Of a DNA stretch of 64,000 bases, positions 1 to 10,036 are shown piece by piece (position 1 is the stretch's first letter; each line of letters starts with the position of its first letter). The stretch is taken from contig JAACJM010000295.1 of NCBI GenBank assembly GCA_013368315.1, positions 1 through 64,000 of the forward strand, written 5' to 3'. The stretch comes from Tetrapyrgos nigripes. Taxonomy: Eukaryota > Basidiomycota > Agaricomycetes > Agaricales > Campanellaceae. Under the pieces are notes generated by a model. That model did no database searches. It worked only from the letters and a program-made list of their open reading frames with translations, and had not been told where the DNA came from. A program made the position numbers and the translations under genes.

Positions 1-2084
1 AATCAAAAAACTAGAGGCACACCTTTTCTCCTATCATGTAGATACTTGATGACTGGAACTTGTATGAGTGAGTCCTACATAGGAAGCCAGAGATACTCAC
101 CAAGTGTGCGCTGATTGGAAAGGGTATAACTGACGCATCTAGTGCCAGCCAGTATCGAGTCAGTAATGGCGCAATGATCTCCGAATCTTTCAACTGGATT
201 TATCTTACCGACAACCCGGACATTCCTTGTCCCATAGACTTTCAATTTTGTATCCACTACTCCACCTATATCCCGTGGAAGCATCGCCATGGTCCCAACG
301 ACGTGATTGTCGCTAGTAACGTTTCCTCTCATCCACCGCTCGATTGCTTGGTCTGATTGCTTGTCAACGCCAGGCTCAAATTCTCCTGTATAAATGGATC
401 CCAGTGGAGATGTGGTTAACATCTTTCGCGCGAGTGTAGTTCCGGCAACGTGAGCGGCGACATCTAAAGGATGAGCCCAGTAATTTGATCAACGAGGGGA
501 GGAGCGAATGGATCAGCGAAAGTTATGTGCGTTCTTCCTCGAGAAAGAGGATGGTATAAAGCATTGCTGATTGAGGTCTGAAGCAGAGCACATTGTCAAT
601 AGACTAAGTGCGATTTCTTGGTGAAATACTCACATAGTTCTGATCAGGCAAGTCTCCGAAAGGAGTTGGGCCGGAATATCCTGCTACTGTGATTTTCAAG
701 CCCGTTATGAGCTTCTCGGTCATCTTTCATGAGGATAAAATCCTTACAAAGGTTCAGTTCAAGTGGAAGATTCTCATTTCGTCGATAAAGATCCAGAGCA
801 ATCTCATGTTGAGCTTTGATCCCCTTTGCCAGACCCGTGTTTCCATTTGAGAATTGCGAAGCAAAAAAGTCGATATTTTTCTCTGCATTCGCGAGCAGAT
901 CATTTAACTCTGATTCTTGAAAAATATTTGATGGAGCTGCGAGCCCCAATGACCATGCATACGCTGAGAACAGCCCTACCAATGCATGCTCGTCATGGGG
1001 AATGTGCAAGCTTGAATGATATTCGGAGCATTACCTGTTCTGTTCTCGAACCATTGAGCTAGTTGCTGTTGAGCAAATACTGGGTTACGGGCTAAAACGT
1101 CGGCCGTGAGGCTGACAGGTGGATTGCGTCAGAGTGTAGATCAGTCAAACTTAGGGAGATTCCTTACCTGGCGTTGGTAAAAGCGTTAGCGAAGCCGTGA
1201 ACATGGTCTATGGATATTTAACAGGTTTCACAAAGCATATGGTTTTTGAATTAGCAAACTAACCCGCAAGATTTTCACCGACAGTAGGAAGATCTAACAC
1301 AAGCTCGATGCCTGCTTCCCGGAGAATTCTGGAGAAACGTTAATCTCACTGATAGAGGGATGAAATGAACACATACGTAGAATTCCCGACACCAGAGAGC
1401 TCCAGAATCTGCAATATAACAGTATACCAGTATCATCAATCCCACCAATGGAAACTCGTACCTTTGGACTACCAATCGTGCCAGCAGATACAATAACTTC
1501 CCCATTCTGATTGAGCGACGCTACTCGAGTTTGATTACTAGAGTCGAAATATTCCACAGAAGAAGCCACTAGATCTGAATTCGCCTTGGACTTTCTCCAT
1601 ATGATGCGAGCAACAGTCGCATTAGTTATTACATTGAAGTTAGGCTGATCAGCAATGGGGTTGTAATAGGCGCATACCGCCGAACATCTAGCATAGAAAG
1701 CAGCCTGAATGTTAGCTTTTTGTTCGTTGACCAATATAAGTGGACTTACCGAGTATTATTCGCAGGATCGATGGAACTCGGCGAAATGCCAACCGCATGT
1801 GGAAATCCGTTTGAGAGATCTGGGGATTGAGGAAAGCCAACATTTATAGCAGTCTCTCTCCACATGGTAGATTGCTCGAAAAAGAAGTTTTGAAACCCTA
1901 CTTTGACTCTTCCGTTGAAGCCATGAACGTCAGGCAAGAATCTAGCTCCGTTATCCCGCTGGAAGGTATTAGGTGGCGTAAAGATCTCGGATTTCTTGAA
2001 GTAAGGAAGGAGGGCGTCCCAGGTCCAAGACGAGTCGTTGTTCAATTTTCCCCAAGCGTCATATTGCTGCTTTCCTGCTCGAGG
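1..2084 (-). pseudogene. GMC oxidoreductase, 3' exons (runs off left edge)
   Basis: This is the middle and C-terminal part of a secreted FAD-dependent GMC oxidoreductase (aryl-alcohol/glucose-methanol-choline oxidase type). Exon 4 starts PRAGKQQYDAW after a CAG acceptor at 2085. Later exons give NTRCSAVCAYYNP, GEVIVSAGTIGSPK, ILELSGVGNST, LPTVGENLADHVHGF, SRGRTHITFADPF, and the C-terminal VTSDNHVVGTMAMLPRD and VVDASVIPFPISAHL. These carry the two family His positions (NHVVGT and SAHL). At least nine 50-65 nt GT-AG introns join in frame. One base seems missing at about 486-490: the frame breaks after PPLVD and resumes as YWAHPLDVAAHVAG. The last exon (SSSIYMIGEK) runs off the left edge, so the stop codon is not seen. 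I call it a pseudogene because of that indel; if it is an assembly error the gene could be functional, apart from the intronic retrotransposon. Confidence 0.82.
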
Positions 2085-2095
2085 CTGATCATTAT

Positions 2096-2463
2096 TGTTA
2101 AGCAGGCATGGTATGGCTTGTACACTACTAAACGCAGTGGCAACTACGCTACTTACCTGGGGATAAGAGTTAGCTTGTTAAGCTTGTTAGAGGCTTGTAG
2201 AGCGATGTGGGTTAAGTGTAAAACTTGTTATTTGGAGGACTATCTACCAGTCCTTATATACCTTTAAGGAGGTACAAATACATGTAAACTAATACTAGAG
2301 TAACAATAAGATTCTATTGTACTGGATAGAACAATGCTGGTTTCGTAGACTATTGTCGTACTACACTTTATTGTCTATATAATCTTATTGTTCTATATAT
2401 AACTACTATTATTGTTCTACATAGAATACGTTGATGGCTGCAACTGAATGCGCCAATTCAACA
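2096..2463 (-). repeat. copia 3' LTR (relative to the element)
   Basis: 368-bp direct repeat of 8796-9163, preceded by the target duplication ATTAT at 2091-2095. An AT-rich core with TATATA-like stretches probably holds promoter and polyadenylation signals. On this strand the signals would act on the host gene's long intron. Confidence 0.95.
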
Positions 2464-2472
2464 CTCCCCCTT
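2464..2472 (-). other. copia polypurine tract
   Basis: AAGGGGGAG on the minus strand directly abuts the 3' LTR, the expected plus-strand priming site. Confidence 0.7.
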
Positions 2473-2569
2473 GCTAAGCAGCACGGTAGTGTGTGTAAGC
2501 ATAGGTAGGCGCTGTAAGCAGCCATGGAAGGAAGGGATCCAGTGCCTCGACGTTTTCGATGCAATTTCT

Positions 2570-5500
2570 TCAATTATAAAACTGAAGTCCTAATTGTTTC
2601 CTGAACTTCTCAAACTTTACACGATCTAGAGCTTTAGTGAGTAGATCTGCAGGGTTATTACTTCCTTCAATGAAGAATAACTTGACTGTCTCGTCGATGA
2701 CTTTTTCTCGAACAAAATGATATCGAATATCAATGTGTTTCGTTCGCTTATCCGTGACAGGGTTTGATGCAATAAAAATTGATCCTTGATTGTCACCGTA
2801 AATTGGAATAGCGTGAAGAGGATATTCGATTTCACTGAGAAGAGTCTTGAACCAACAGACTTGTTGACTACAGTCACTAAGTGCCATGTATTCAGCTTCA
2901 GTCGAAGATAGAGCAACTGTCTTTTGTTGTCTAGACGTCCAGCTAAATGGTGCTTGGGCTAATTGTAGAAAGAAGCCCGTTTGAGATTTGCGAGTTCCAG
3001 GATCTGATCCCCAATCAGAGTCTGTATAGGCTGATAAGCCTTCTCCCCCTCGACCGTTGTACACAAGAGCATATTTTCTAGTGCCAACGAGATATCGGCA
3101 AATGTCTTTCGCCTTATTGTAGTGTTCTTGTGAGGGGTTTGCAGCAAATTGCGCAAGTTTTGTGACAGCAAAGGAAATGTCAGGACGTGTTCCTAACATT
3201 AAATAAAGTAAGGATCCGATTATCTCCTGATAACTTTGACGAAGAGTATAATTGACAGGAGTGTCATTTGGAAGAGGAAGAGGGTGATAATTGCCAGGTA
3301 ATGGGGTAGCAGAAGCTTTTGCGTTTTGCATTCCATAAGTTTCTAGGATTTTATCCAGATAAGCGCACTGGTCTAAAGAGATCTTGCTGCCTTTCCTGGT
3401 AATTCTCATCCTAAGGAATTCTTTGGCATCACCTAGATCCCTACATTCCCATCTCTTCATAAAGTCTCCTTTGAGTCGTAAGACTAAGGTTTTGTTAGCT
3501 CCACAGAATAGAGCGTCATCCACATAGACTACAGCAATGACGATAGAATTTTCAATAAGATTATTGTTGGCGTCATAGTGTTTGTGAATGAAGATTCCAG
3601 CGTCGGAAATGATTCGTTTAAAACCAAGTTCCGCCATGGACTTATCAAGACTTTTCCACCACGCAAGTCCTGCTTGTTTGAGTCCGTAAAGAGCACGAAG
3701 AAGCCGGACGACTTTATGCTCTTGTCCTTTTACTTTAAAGGCTTCCGGTTGTTCCATATATATTTCTTCATCGAGTAAGCCATATAAATAGGCTGATCGG
3801 ACATCGACACCAGACACGTGCCAGCCCTTAAGTGCTGCTAAAGCGAAGATTAAGCGCACAGTCTCGAATCAAACAACAGGTGAATATATTTGATCAAAGT
3901 CTATGCCTTCGACCTGTGAAAAACCTTTTGCAACGAGTCTTGCCTTTTTACGACCATCAGTTTTGATGTCGAAGACCCATCGGTTTTTGATAACTTTCCT
4001 ATCTTTAGGTCTTTCGACCAATTCATAGGTGTCGCGCTTGCGAAGAGCCTCTAATTCTTCGCGGCAAGCGACTTTCCATTCCTCTTGCTCAGCTATAGGT
4101 AAGCGAGCAATATCTTTGAATGTCCATTCGCGGATATTACGAACATTCGGTTGATTCCCATCATTCTTCGAAGTAACTTTCTGAATAAGCAAGTGGGAAT
4201 CGATTTCTCCAGGAGCAATTGCCTGCATAAGCAAGAAATTTATAGATACTCCCCCTTCACGGCATGGTTCTGCCATTTCTTCTGATTCAGGGCATGCAGA
4301 GTCATCACTCTCGGCTTGCTGCTCCCCTTGGGGTGCGCTTCCGGATGCAGAACTGGGTCCGGGAACCTGTTGCTCTGCAGCTTGCTGACGTCGGTTTTCT
4401 CTCTGAGCGTCTCTATCTGCTTTAGCTTTTGCTTCCGCTCTTTTATCAGCTGCGATTTGAGGTTCAAGATCGCGTTCAACTTCTACAGGGTGTTTATCCC
4501 CGTATCGTTTGGGTACAGTACCAGTGCGCTCGCTTCGACGCGTTGGTTCTGTTGGTGGCCGTCTTTGTCTAGGAGCTCTGGGCTTTCGAGGTGCCTGAGG
4601 AGGTGGTGTCTCTACTGGCAGCGGTGTTACCATTCTTCTAGGCTCAGAGTCACTATCCGGGGACGAAGGCGGTGGATCCTGTTCAGGTTCGTCGTCACGA
4701 AGTTGATCAGGTCTCCTTGTTGAAGGGATGCGAGGAGGACGATGATGAAAATCTTCATCATCATCGTCAGGGATTGGTTGTGGTAGAGGAGTGTCATCGC
4801 CTTGCGATGACTCGATAGGAAGTTGTTTCGAATTACGAGATTGAGTTTTACATCGAGGAAAGAAATCTTCCTCAAACACGGCTTGCGGGGATGTAAATTC
4901 CGCATTGTTTGTACGCATGAAAAGATTTCCACGTTCTCCTGGTGCTACACCAAGATATGTCATGAGTTCTGACTTGGAAGCGAGTTTGTTCTTTCGAGTT
5001 TCCTCGGGTTTAAAGACATAAGCTCCACAGCCAAAAACTCGTAAATGATCGATACGCGGTTTTTCCTTTTCAAGCATTTCAAATGGAGTTATCCATTTGT
5101 GTCGTCGTAAGGGAGTACGTCGATAGACATACAATCCATGACGAACAGCATATTCCCACCAAGATTCTGGTAGACATGCTAACTTCATCATTGCCAGTGC
5201 CTTATCCATTAGAGTGCGTATAAAGCGCTCCGCACGACCATTCTGTTGATGAATGTATGGTGCACTGTTAAGGATTTTAACACCCTTTTCGAGTAACATT
5301 TCTCGGTAGGTGCCTTTGATGAATTCACCACCCATATCAGACATCCACTGTTCGACTTTCGTCTTATATTGAGTTTCTACCATCGCAAGGAACTGGCGAG
5401 TGGCAGTTAGTGGTTGTTTTTTGTCGTTAAGAAAACGTATCCAAGCATCTGAAGTGTAATCATCAAAGAAGACGATTATATACTTGTACTTGTGGTAGGA

Positions 5501-8479
5501 TATCGTGGGGTATTCATGTAAATCCGTATGGATAATTTGGAAAGGACGAGTAGCACGTCGTTCGTTAGGAGGGTAAGCCTGTCTGGGAGTTTTGCCTTCA
5601 AGACAGCCTTTGCACAAAGGAAGCTCCTTCGGAATAATGAATTCAGGAGTGCCAAGGGTGTGTTGTCGGACATGTTTTAGAACATCACGAGAGGGATGTC
5701 CTATACGACGATGTAAAATCTCGTAGTTGATAAGATAAATCAAAAGATTGGCTTTAGAAGCGACAATTTTCGATTTGTGTGGAAGATAGTATAGCGTTTC
5801 TTCCGGTATACGCTTTGAGAAAGTCAAGAATGTTGTATTTCTCGAAATGGTGATATGATCGGAGTTACCGCGCATAAACATGTTGTCATTTAAGAATTGA
5901 CCAACAGATAAGAGTCGTTGATTTAGATCGGGAATGTAATAGACCGGATATAATTTCATAACTCTTTTACGTTGAGAGATCAGGATTGTTCCGGATGCAC
6001 GAATTTTCGTGAATCCATTGGCAGTTTTTACTGGAATTGGTTTTATATAACTCAATTCAACAAAGTCATTGATGTCGAACGTAAAATGCGCTGATGCTCC
6101 AGAATCAAGTAACCATCCATCACTGAAGTGGATTTTGACAGTATCAGATCTCTTTTTCTTACACTTCTGGCATAGTGAGAACAGAGTGCCACAGGCACAC
6201 AAATATTTATTGTTGCCGCCAGGGCTAGTGTACAGATCATTATAAATAAAAGGGGTTGTCAAACCCAGAGGAGCGGTATGTAATAAATATATACATGAAG
6301 AACCTGCTTCCAAATTACGAGCTGCTGGGAAAAGCGCATCAGTACTTTTATTCATAAGATTTGAATGGAGATCTGACCTGAGATAACCGTTGTCCAAGCC
6401 GGAGGGTTCGGAGTCTAAGGACCATCCATAATTATTTGCGGCATTGACGGTAACCATGACGGGGGTAGAAGGTCGTGGACTTGGAATTCCGAACGATGCG
6501 GTGTCCTCTACGGGTGACGTAGGTAGACTCATCCCGCCGATCGATGGCGGAGTCGACATGTACTCGAGGTCGCTGGTTTCGGATAGGCTCGGAGACATGC
6601 TCCGGAGTTCTGGCATTGAACTCGGAGTTGGAGCCCTGGAGGGTAATTCCATCCCTCCTAGTCCGATTGTTGCGTCTCGCTGCCAGTCAATTAGCTCGTC
6701 GTACCTTCCATCCTCGTTTTGGAGATGAGGAGTCAGCCATTCCCATCCCGTCGAAGTCATGCCAGGTGTTGGGCTTGCAACACGGCTGGATGGCAAGGAT
6801 TGAGTGGTCATGCCATTGGGAGGTGCAGGCTGTGAGCCACTTGGCATCTCGCTGCGGACTGCAGCAAGTCGTTGGACAAGAGAAAGAGTGCCACTCGTTC
6901 CTGTTGGGGCAACGGTGTTCAGCGCTGCTCTGAGTGGTTCCCCATAGATGTGTAGAGGATCCTCGGGGTTCTGGAACCTCTCCCCAAGGTGAATTGCGCA
7001 TTCCATCATCTCGGCAGCAGGATCCGCGGCAAGACGGTCAATAAGTGGAACAGGGGTCCGGATGTCCTGAGAAACCTTTACACCTGACTCCGTCGTTGTG
7101 GAGCCAAACACACTTCCGAGTTCCGAAGTGTTCACCAGAGTGTCCTCGTTCCAACTGGCATCTCCTTGAGCGCATGCCATATCGGCATCTGAACCGGTCT
7201 GAGTTTCGGGATATTCACCGTTCCAACTGTTCCAGTTGCCAGCATCACCCCAACCATCAGAAGATGATTGAAGATTGTTCCAATAGATGCGTTCCGTGAG
7301 AGTGCGTTTAGAACGGGGAGCAGGGGTAAGTGGAGTGAAGGAAGGATCGGGATGAGACATGACGACATCTTCAAGAGTAGCAATAGTCTCACCAGATGGT
7401 CTAGCGCCAATATCGCGTGCAAGATTGATAGCTCTTTTGGTACCTGTGAAGAAGGCGTCAAAAGGCTTTTCCGTTTCCATAAAGAATGGCTTACGGGTAT
7501 CAACTGCAGCAGGCGTGTTGACGACGGTGACTGTGTGCATCATGGGAGACATGTCGTTATTGACGAGATGTGCCTGGCCCTGTCTCTTGGCCTGTTCGAA
7601 TTTTCCAGCGGCTTTTCCTTTGCCTTTTCCCTTGCCTTTTCCTTTGTTATTCCCATTAGAGCCGCTGGCTCCGTTAGCGCCGCTGCTGCTGCCACTAGGG
7701 CGCTGCTGCTGCTGCTGTTGGAAACTAGGGTTACCGTCCTTTCGCTTGACAGCTGAAAGACGGTTGGCATGGGCTTTTCCTGAAGGCCCCTTGAACGCTC
7801 CCTGGCGAGATTCCCAGATATTGACAATCTCAGACTGCAATACATCGAGATTTGCAGTGTCGACCTCCTCAATAGTGTATTGAGTATACTGATTGATAAG
7901 ATACTCATATCTGGGAGGAAGTTTGGAAATGATGAACATGACGATGAGGAAGTTGGCGACTTTCGTAATGGAAGTGGCTGAGGTGCCATCAGTGGGGATA
8001 CCATAGGCACTGACCCTATCAAAGTGCATGCGAATTAGTTCGATCGCAGCGCTAGGATTGGCGTCGTTGGGAATAGTGATGGAGGTAGCACGTTTGAAAT
8101 CCGTGTAGATTGCGGAAACACCAGGTTTCCCATAGGCCTTCTTGAGAAAGACCCAAATTTCCTTGGCGGTAGTCATTCCAAGCGTTTTCTGACGAACGGG
8201 AGGAGAAAGACGAAGTTTGATAGACCCCATGGCCTTATCGTTCTTCTCATCCCAGTCAGCCTGTTTCTTTTGAGCCGCCGTGATAGCCTCAGCTTGAGCC
8301 GCCGTGTCTTCATCAGTCAGAGGGGAGACGAGACTCACTTCGGCATCATCGGGACGGTCAGTGCTAAGGACAGAACTAAGTCCAGTAGCCTGCAACCAGG
8401 AGATAAGGATGTCAGCCCAGATATTGAAATCAACACCGGCGAAGACGGGGACAGTAGTCATCAGGACGTTGGAGGACAT
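2570..8479 (-). pseudogene. copia gag-pol polyprotein, one in-frame TGA
   Basis: A single reading frame of about 1966 codons, interrupted only by TGA at 3869-3871. The N-terminus is a copia-type Gag (MSSNVLMTTVPVFAGVDFN). An aspartic protease core LLDSGASAHF lies near residue 790. The HHCC zinc motif of integrase (HRRIGH with CKGC) follows. The DDE core is seen as HTDLHEYP (about residue 983), MSDMGGEF and QQNGRAERF (about 1083). Reverse transcriptase begins with ARLVAKGFSQVEG and carries YVDDALFCG after the stop. RNase H is seen as YTDSDWG and SSTEAEYMAL, ending LQFYN. The stop falls in the motif SPVV*FETVRL, where copia relatives have Arg, so one CGA to TGA change explains it. Apart from that codon all enzymatic motifs look complete. 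The polyprotein would package, cleave, reverse-transcribe and integrate the element. Confidence 0.93.
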
Positions 8480-8782
8480 CTTTGATAATATCTGGGGAAG
8501 TCAACTGTCAGCATTTATCCATATGCAGAATAAGAAGGCAGCATTAAATGCGCCATGCGAAAGTGAAAAGAGGCAGCGATGAACGTGCCATGACAGTGAC
8601 TACTCCCCTAGATTGTCAACAACTGCAGCTGGACATAAATCCTGCGCTGTTGGACATATCGTCAAGCCATGAAAGGCGACGCAGGCTGCCACAAGGGCGC
8701 CACAGGCAGCCATGAAGGCGCCATCCAGGTAGTATGCGAAGTCTATGGTTTGCAGCCTTTGAAGGCGCTCCCAAGGGCCTTC

Positions 8783-8795
8783 GGGGCCCATAACC
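8783..8795 (-). other. copia primer-binding site, half-tRNA type
   Basis: GGTTATGGGCCCC immediately follows the 5' LTR on the minus strand. Its first 12 bases are complementary to GGGCCCAUAACC. That matches the anticodon stem-loop region of eukaryotic initiator tRNA-Met rather than a tRNA 3' end. This is the half-tRNA priming arrangement known for copia-type elements. Confidence 0.65.
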
Positions 8796-9163
8796 TGTTA
8801 AGCAGGCATGGTACGGCTTGTACACTACTAAACGCAGTGGCAACTACGCTACTTACCTGGGGATAAGAGTTAGCTTGTTAAGCTTGTTAGAGGCTTGTAG
8901 AGTGATGTGGGTTAAGTGTAAAACTTGTTATTTGGAGGACTATCTACCAGTCCTTATATACCTTTAAGGAGGTACAAATACATGTAAACTAATACTAGAG
9001 TAACAATAAGATTCTATTGTACTGGATAGAACAATGCTGGTTTCGTAGACTATTGTCGTACTACACTTTATTGTCTATATAATCTTATTGTTCTATATAT
9101 AACTACTATTATTGTTCTACATAGAATACGTTGATGGCTGCAACTGAATGCGCCAATTCAACA
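8796..9163 (-). repeat. copia 5' LTR (relative to the element)
   Basis: 368-bp direct repeat of 2096-2463 with two mismatches. It is bounded by TG/CA and followed by the target duplication ATTAT at 9164-9168. Confidence 0.95.
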
Positions 9164-9216
9164 ATTATATCAGGGTTGTTGAGGGATACTAAACTAGACG
9201 TTAAGGATATACGCAC

Positions 9217-9682
9217 GAAGACCATTGCATTGACTGTTGTGCCTCCCCCTAGAACTTTCCCGGCATTGACTGTGATGACCCTGTTATTCAGATGTTCCTG
9301 AGGGACAGTATTGTACGCCCAGTTCAAGGTAGTCGAGGACTGTCCAGTTGCGAATAATCCTGGGATGAATACCTGGGGAAAAATTTTACCTGGATGCTTA
9401 GAAGTTATCAAAGGAACTAGACACCCTAATTACCTCCTGAAGATGCTCTGCATTCGGTCCGGCTTCAAGGACAAGGACTTGATTGTTTTTATCTTCCGCC
9501 AGACGACTGCCGACAGTCAATCCCCTTGAAACACACGAGTTAGCTCATCTAAAACAAAGAGAAGGGTCGGTTGGACGTTATCTGACTCACCCAGTACCTC
9601 CTCCAATAATAATATAGTCGTAATTGAAAGCGACGACTAAATGTGGGATCAGCGGCAAAATCAAAGCAGCGGCTGGACGCAT
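9217..9682 (-). pseudogene. GMC oxidoreductase, 5' exons (signal peptide and FAD-binding motif)
   Basis: These are the first three exons of the gene that continues at 2084. The start ATG is the first in frame after a TATA box and opens a hydrophobic signal-peptide-like stretch (MRPAAALILPLIPHLVVA). The ADP-binding loop DYIIIGGGTGG follows, split by an intron inside the last Gly codons. Then come SRLAED and VLVLEAGPNAEHLQE, a second intron, VFIPGLFATGQ, and GGGTTVNAMVF just before the donor GTGCGT at 9216. That donor intron holds the copia element; its acceptor is at 2085. Without the element the intron would be about 59 nt. Each junction conserves frame, so this half reads as intact. The product is expected to be secreted and to oxidise alcohols or sugars with release of hydrogen peroxide; the substrate cannot be told from sequence. 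Confidence 0.82.
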
Positions 9683-10036
9683 GGTCCCGAAAGGAAGCTT
9701 AGTATTATTCGCAAGTCTCGCCTTTTATAAGTCGGAGAAAAGCAAACGGGCCGTAGACTTCAAGCTATACTTAAGCGAGGAACACAATGAGCAAGTGACT
9801 GACATTCATCTGATGATTCTGATCAACTGAGGCTTGCATGATTGGAGGCATAGTTGAGATCCCGCCCAGTGAAAACCCATAATTAGGACAGATCAGGACG
9901 CAAAGTATACTAAATAACATTCTATAAAATACCCCGCTATTGAGACAATATTTTTGGTACATTTACCTATGGACTAAGGTTACACACACACATTCCCTCA
10001 AGACAGAAAGTAGTTATACATACAACAGACAACATA
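9683..10036. other. intergenic region between the GMC and F-box genes
   Basis: It contains the TATA box of the GMC gene and, at its right side, the 3' flank of the F-box gene on the same strand. I see no other gene. Confidence 0.5.
9722..9729 (-). promoter_or_regulatory. TATA box of the GMC oxidoreductase gene
   Basis: TATAAAAG on the minus strand, about 40 bp upstream of the ATG at 9682. No other ATG lies between it and the chosen start, which supports that start. Confidence 0.5.

Larger units (their letters stand above)
2096..9163 (-). mobile_element. Ty1/copia LTR retrotransposon, near-intact, 7068 bp
   Basis: The element has two 368-bp LTRs (TG...CA ends) and a 5-bp target duplication ATTAT (2091-2095 and 9164-9168). 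It has a primer-binding site next to the 5' LTR, a purine tract before the 3' LTR, and one gag-pol frame interrupted only by a single TGA. It reads on the minus strand, the same direction as the host gene. It sits inside an intron of the GMC oxidoreductase gene. The LTR copies differ at only two positions that I can find, so the insertion is young. Confidence 0.95.

Noticed and set aside
3578..8582. Plus-strand frames across the copia element
   Set aside because: They are antisense shadows of the gag-pol frame.
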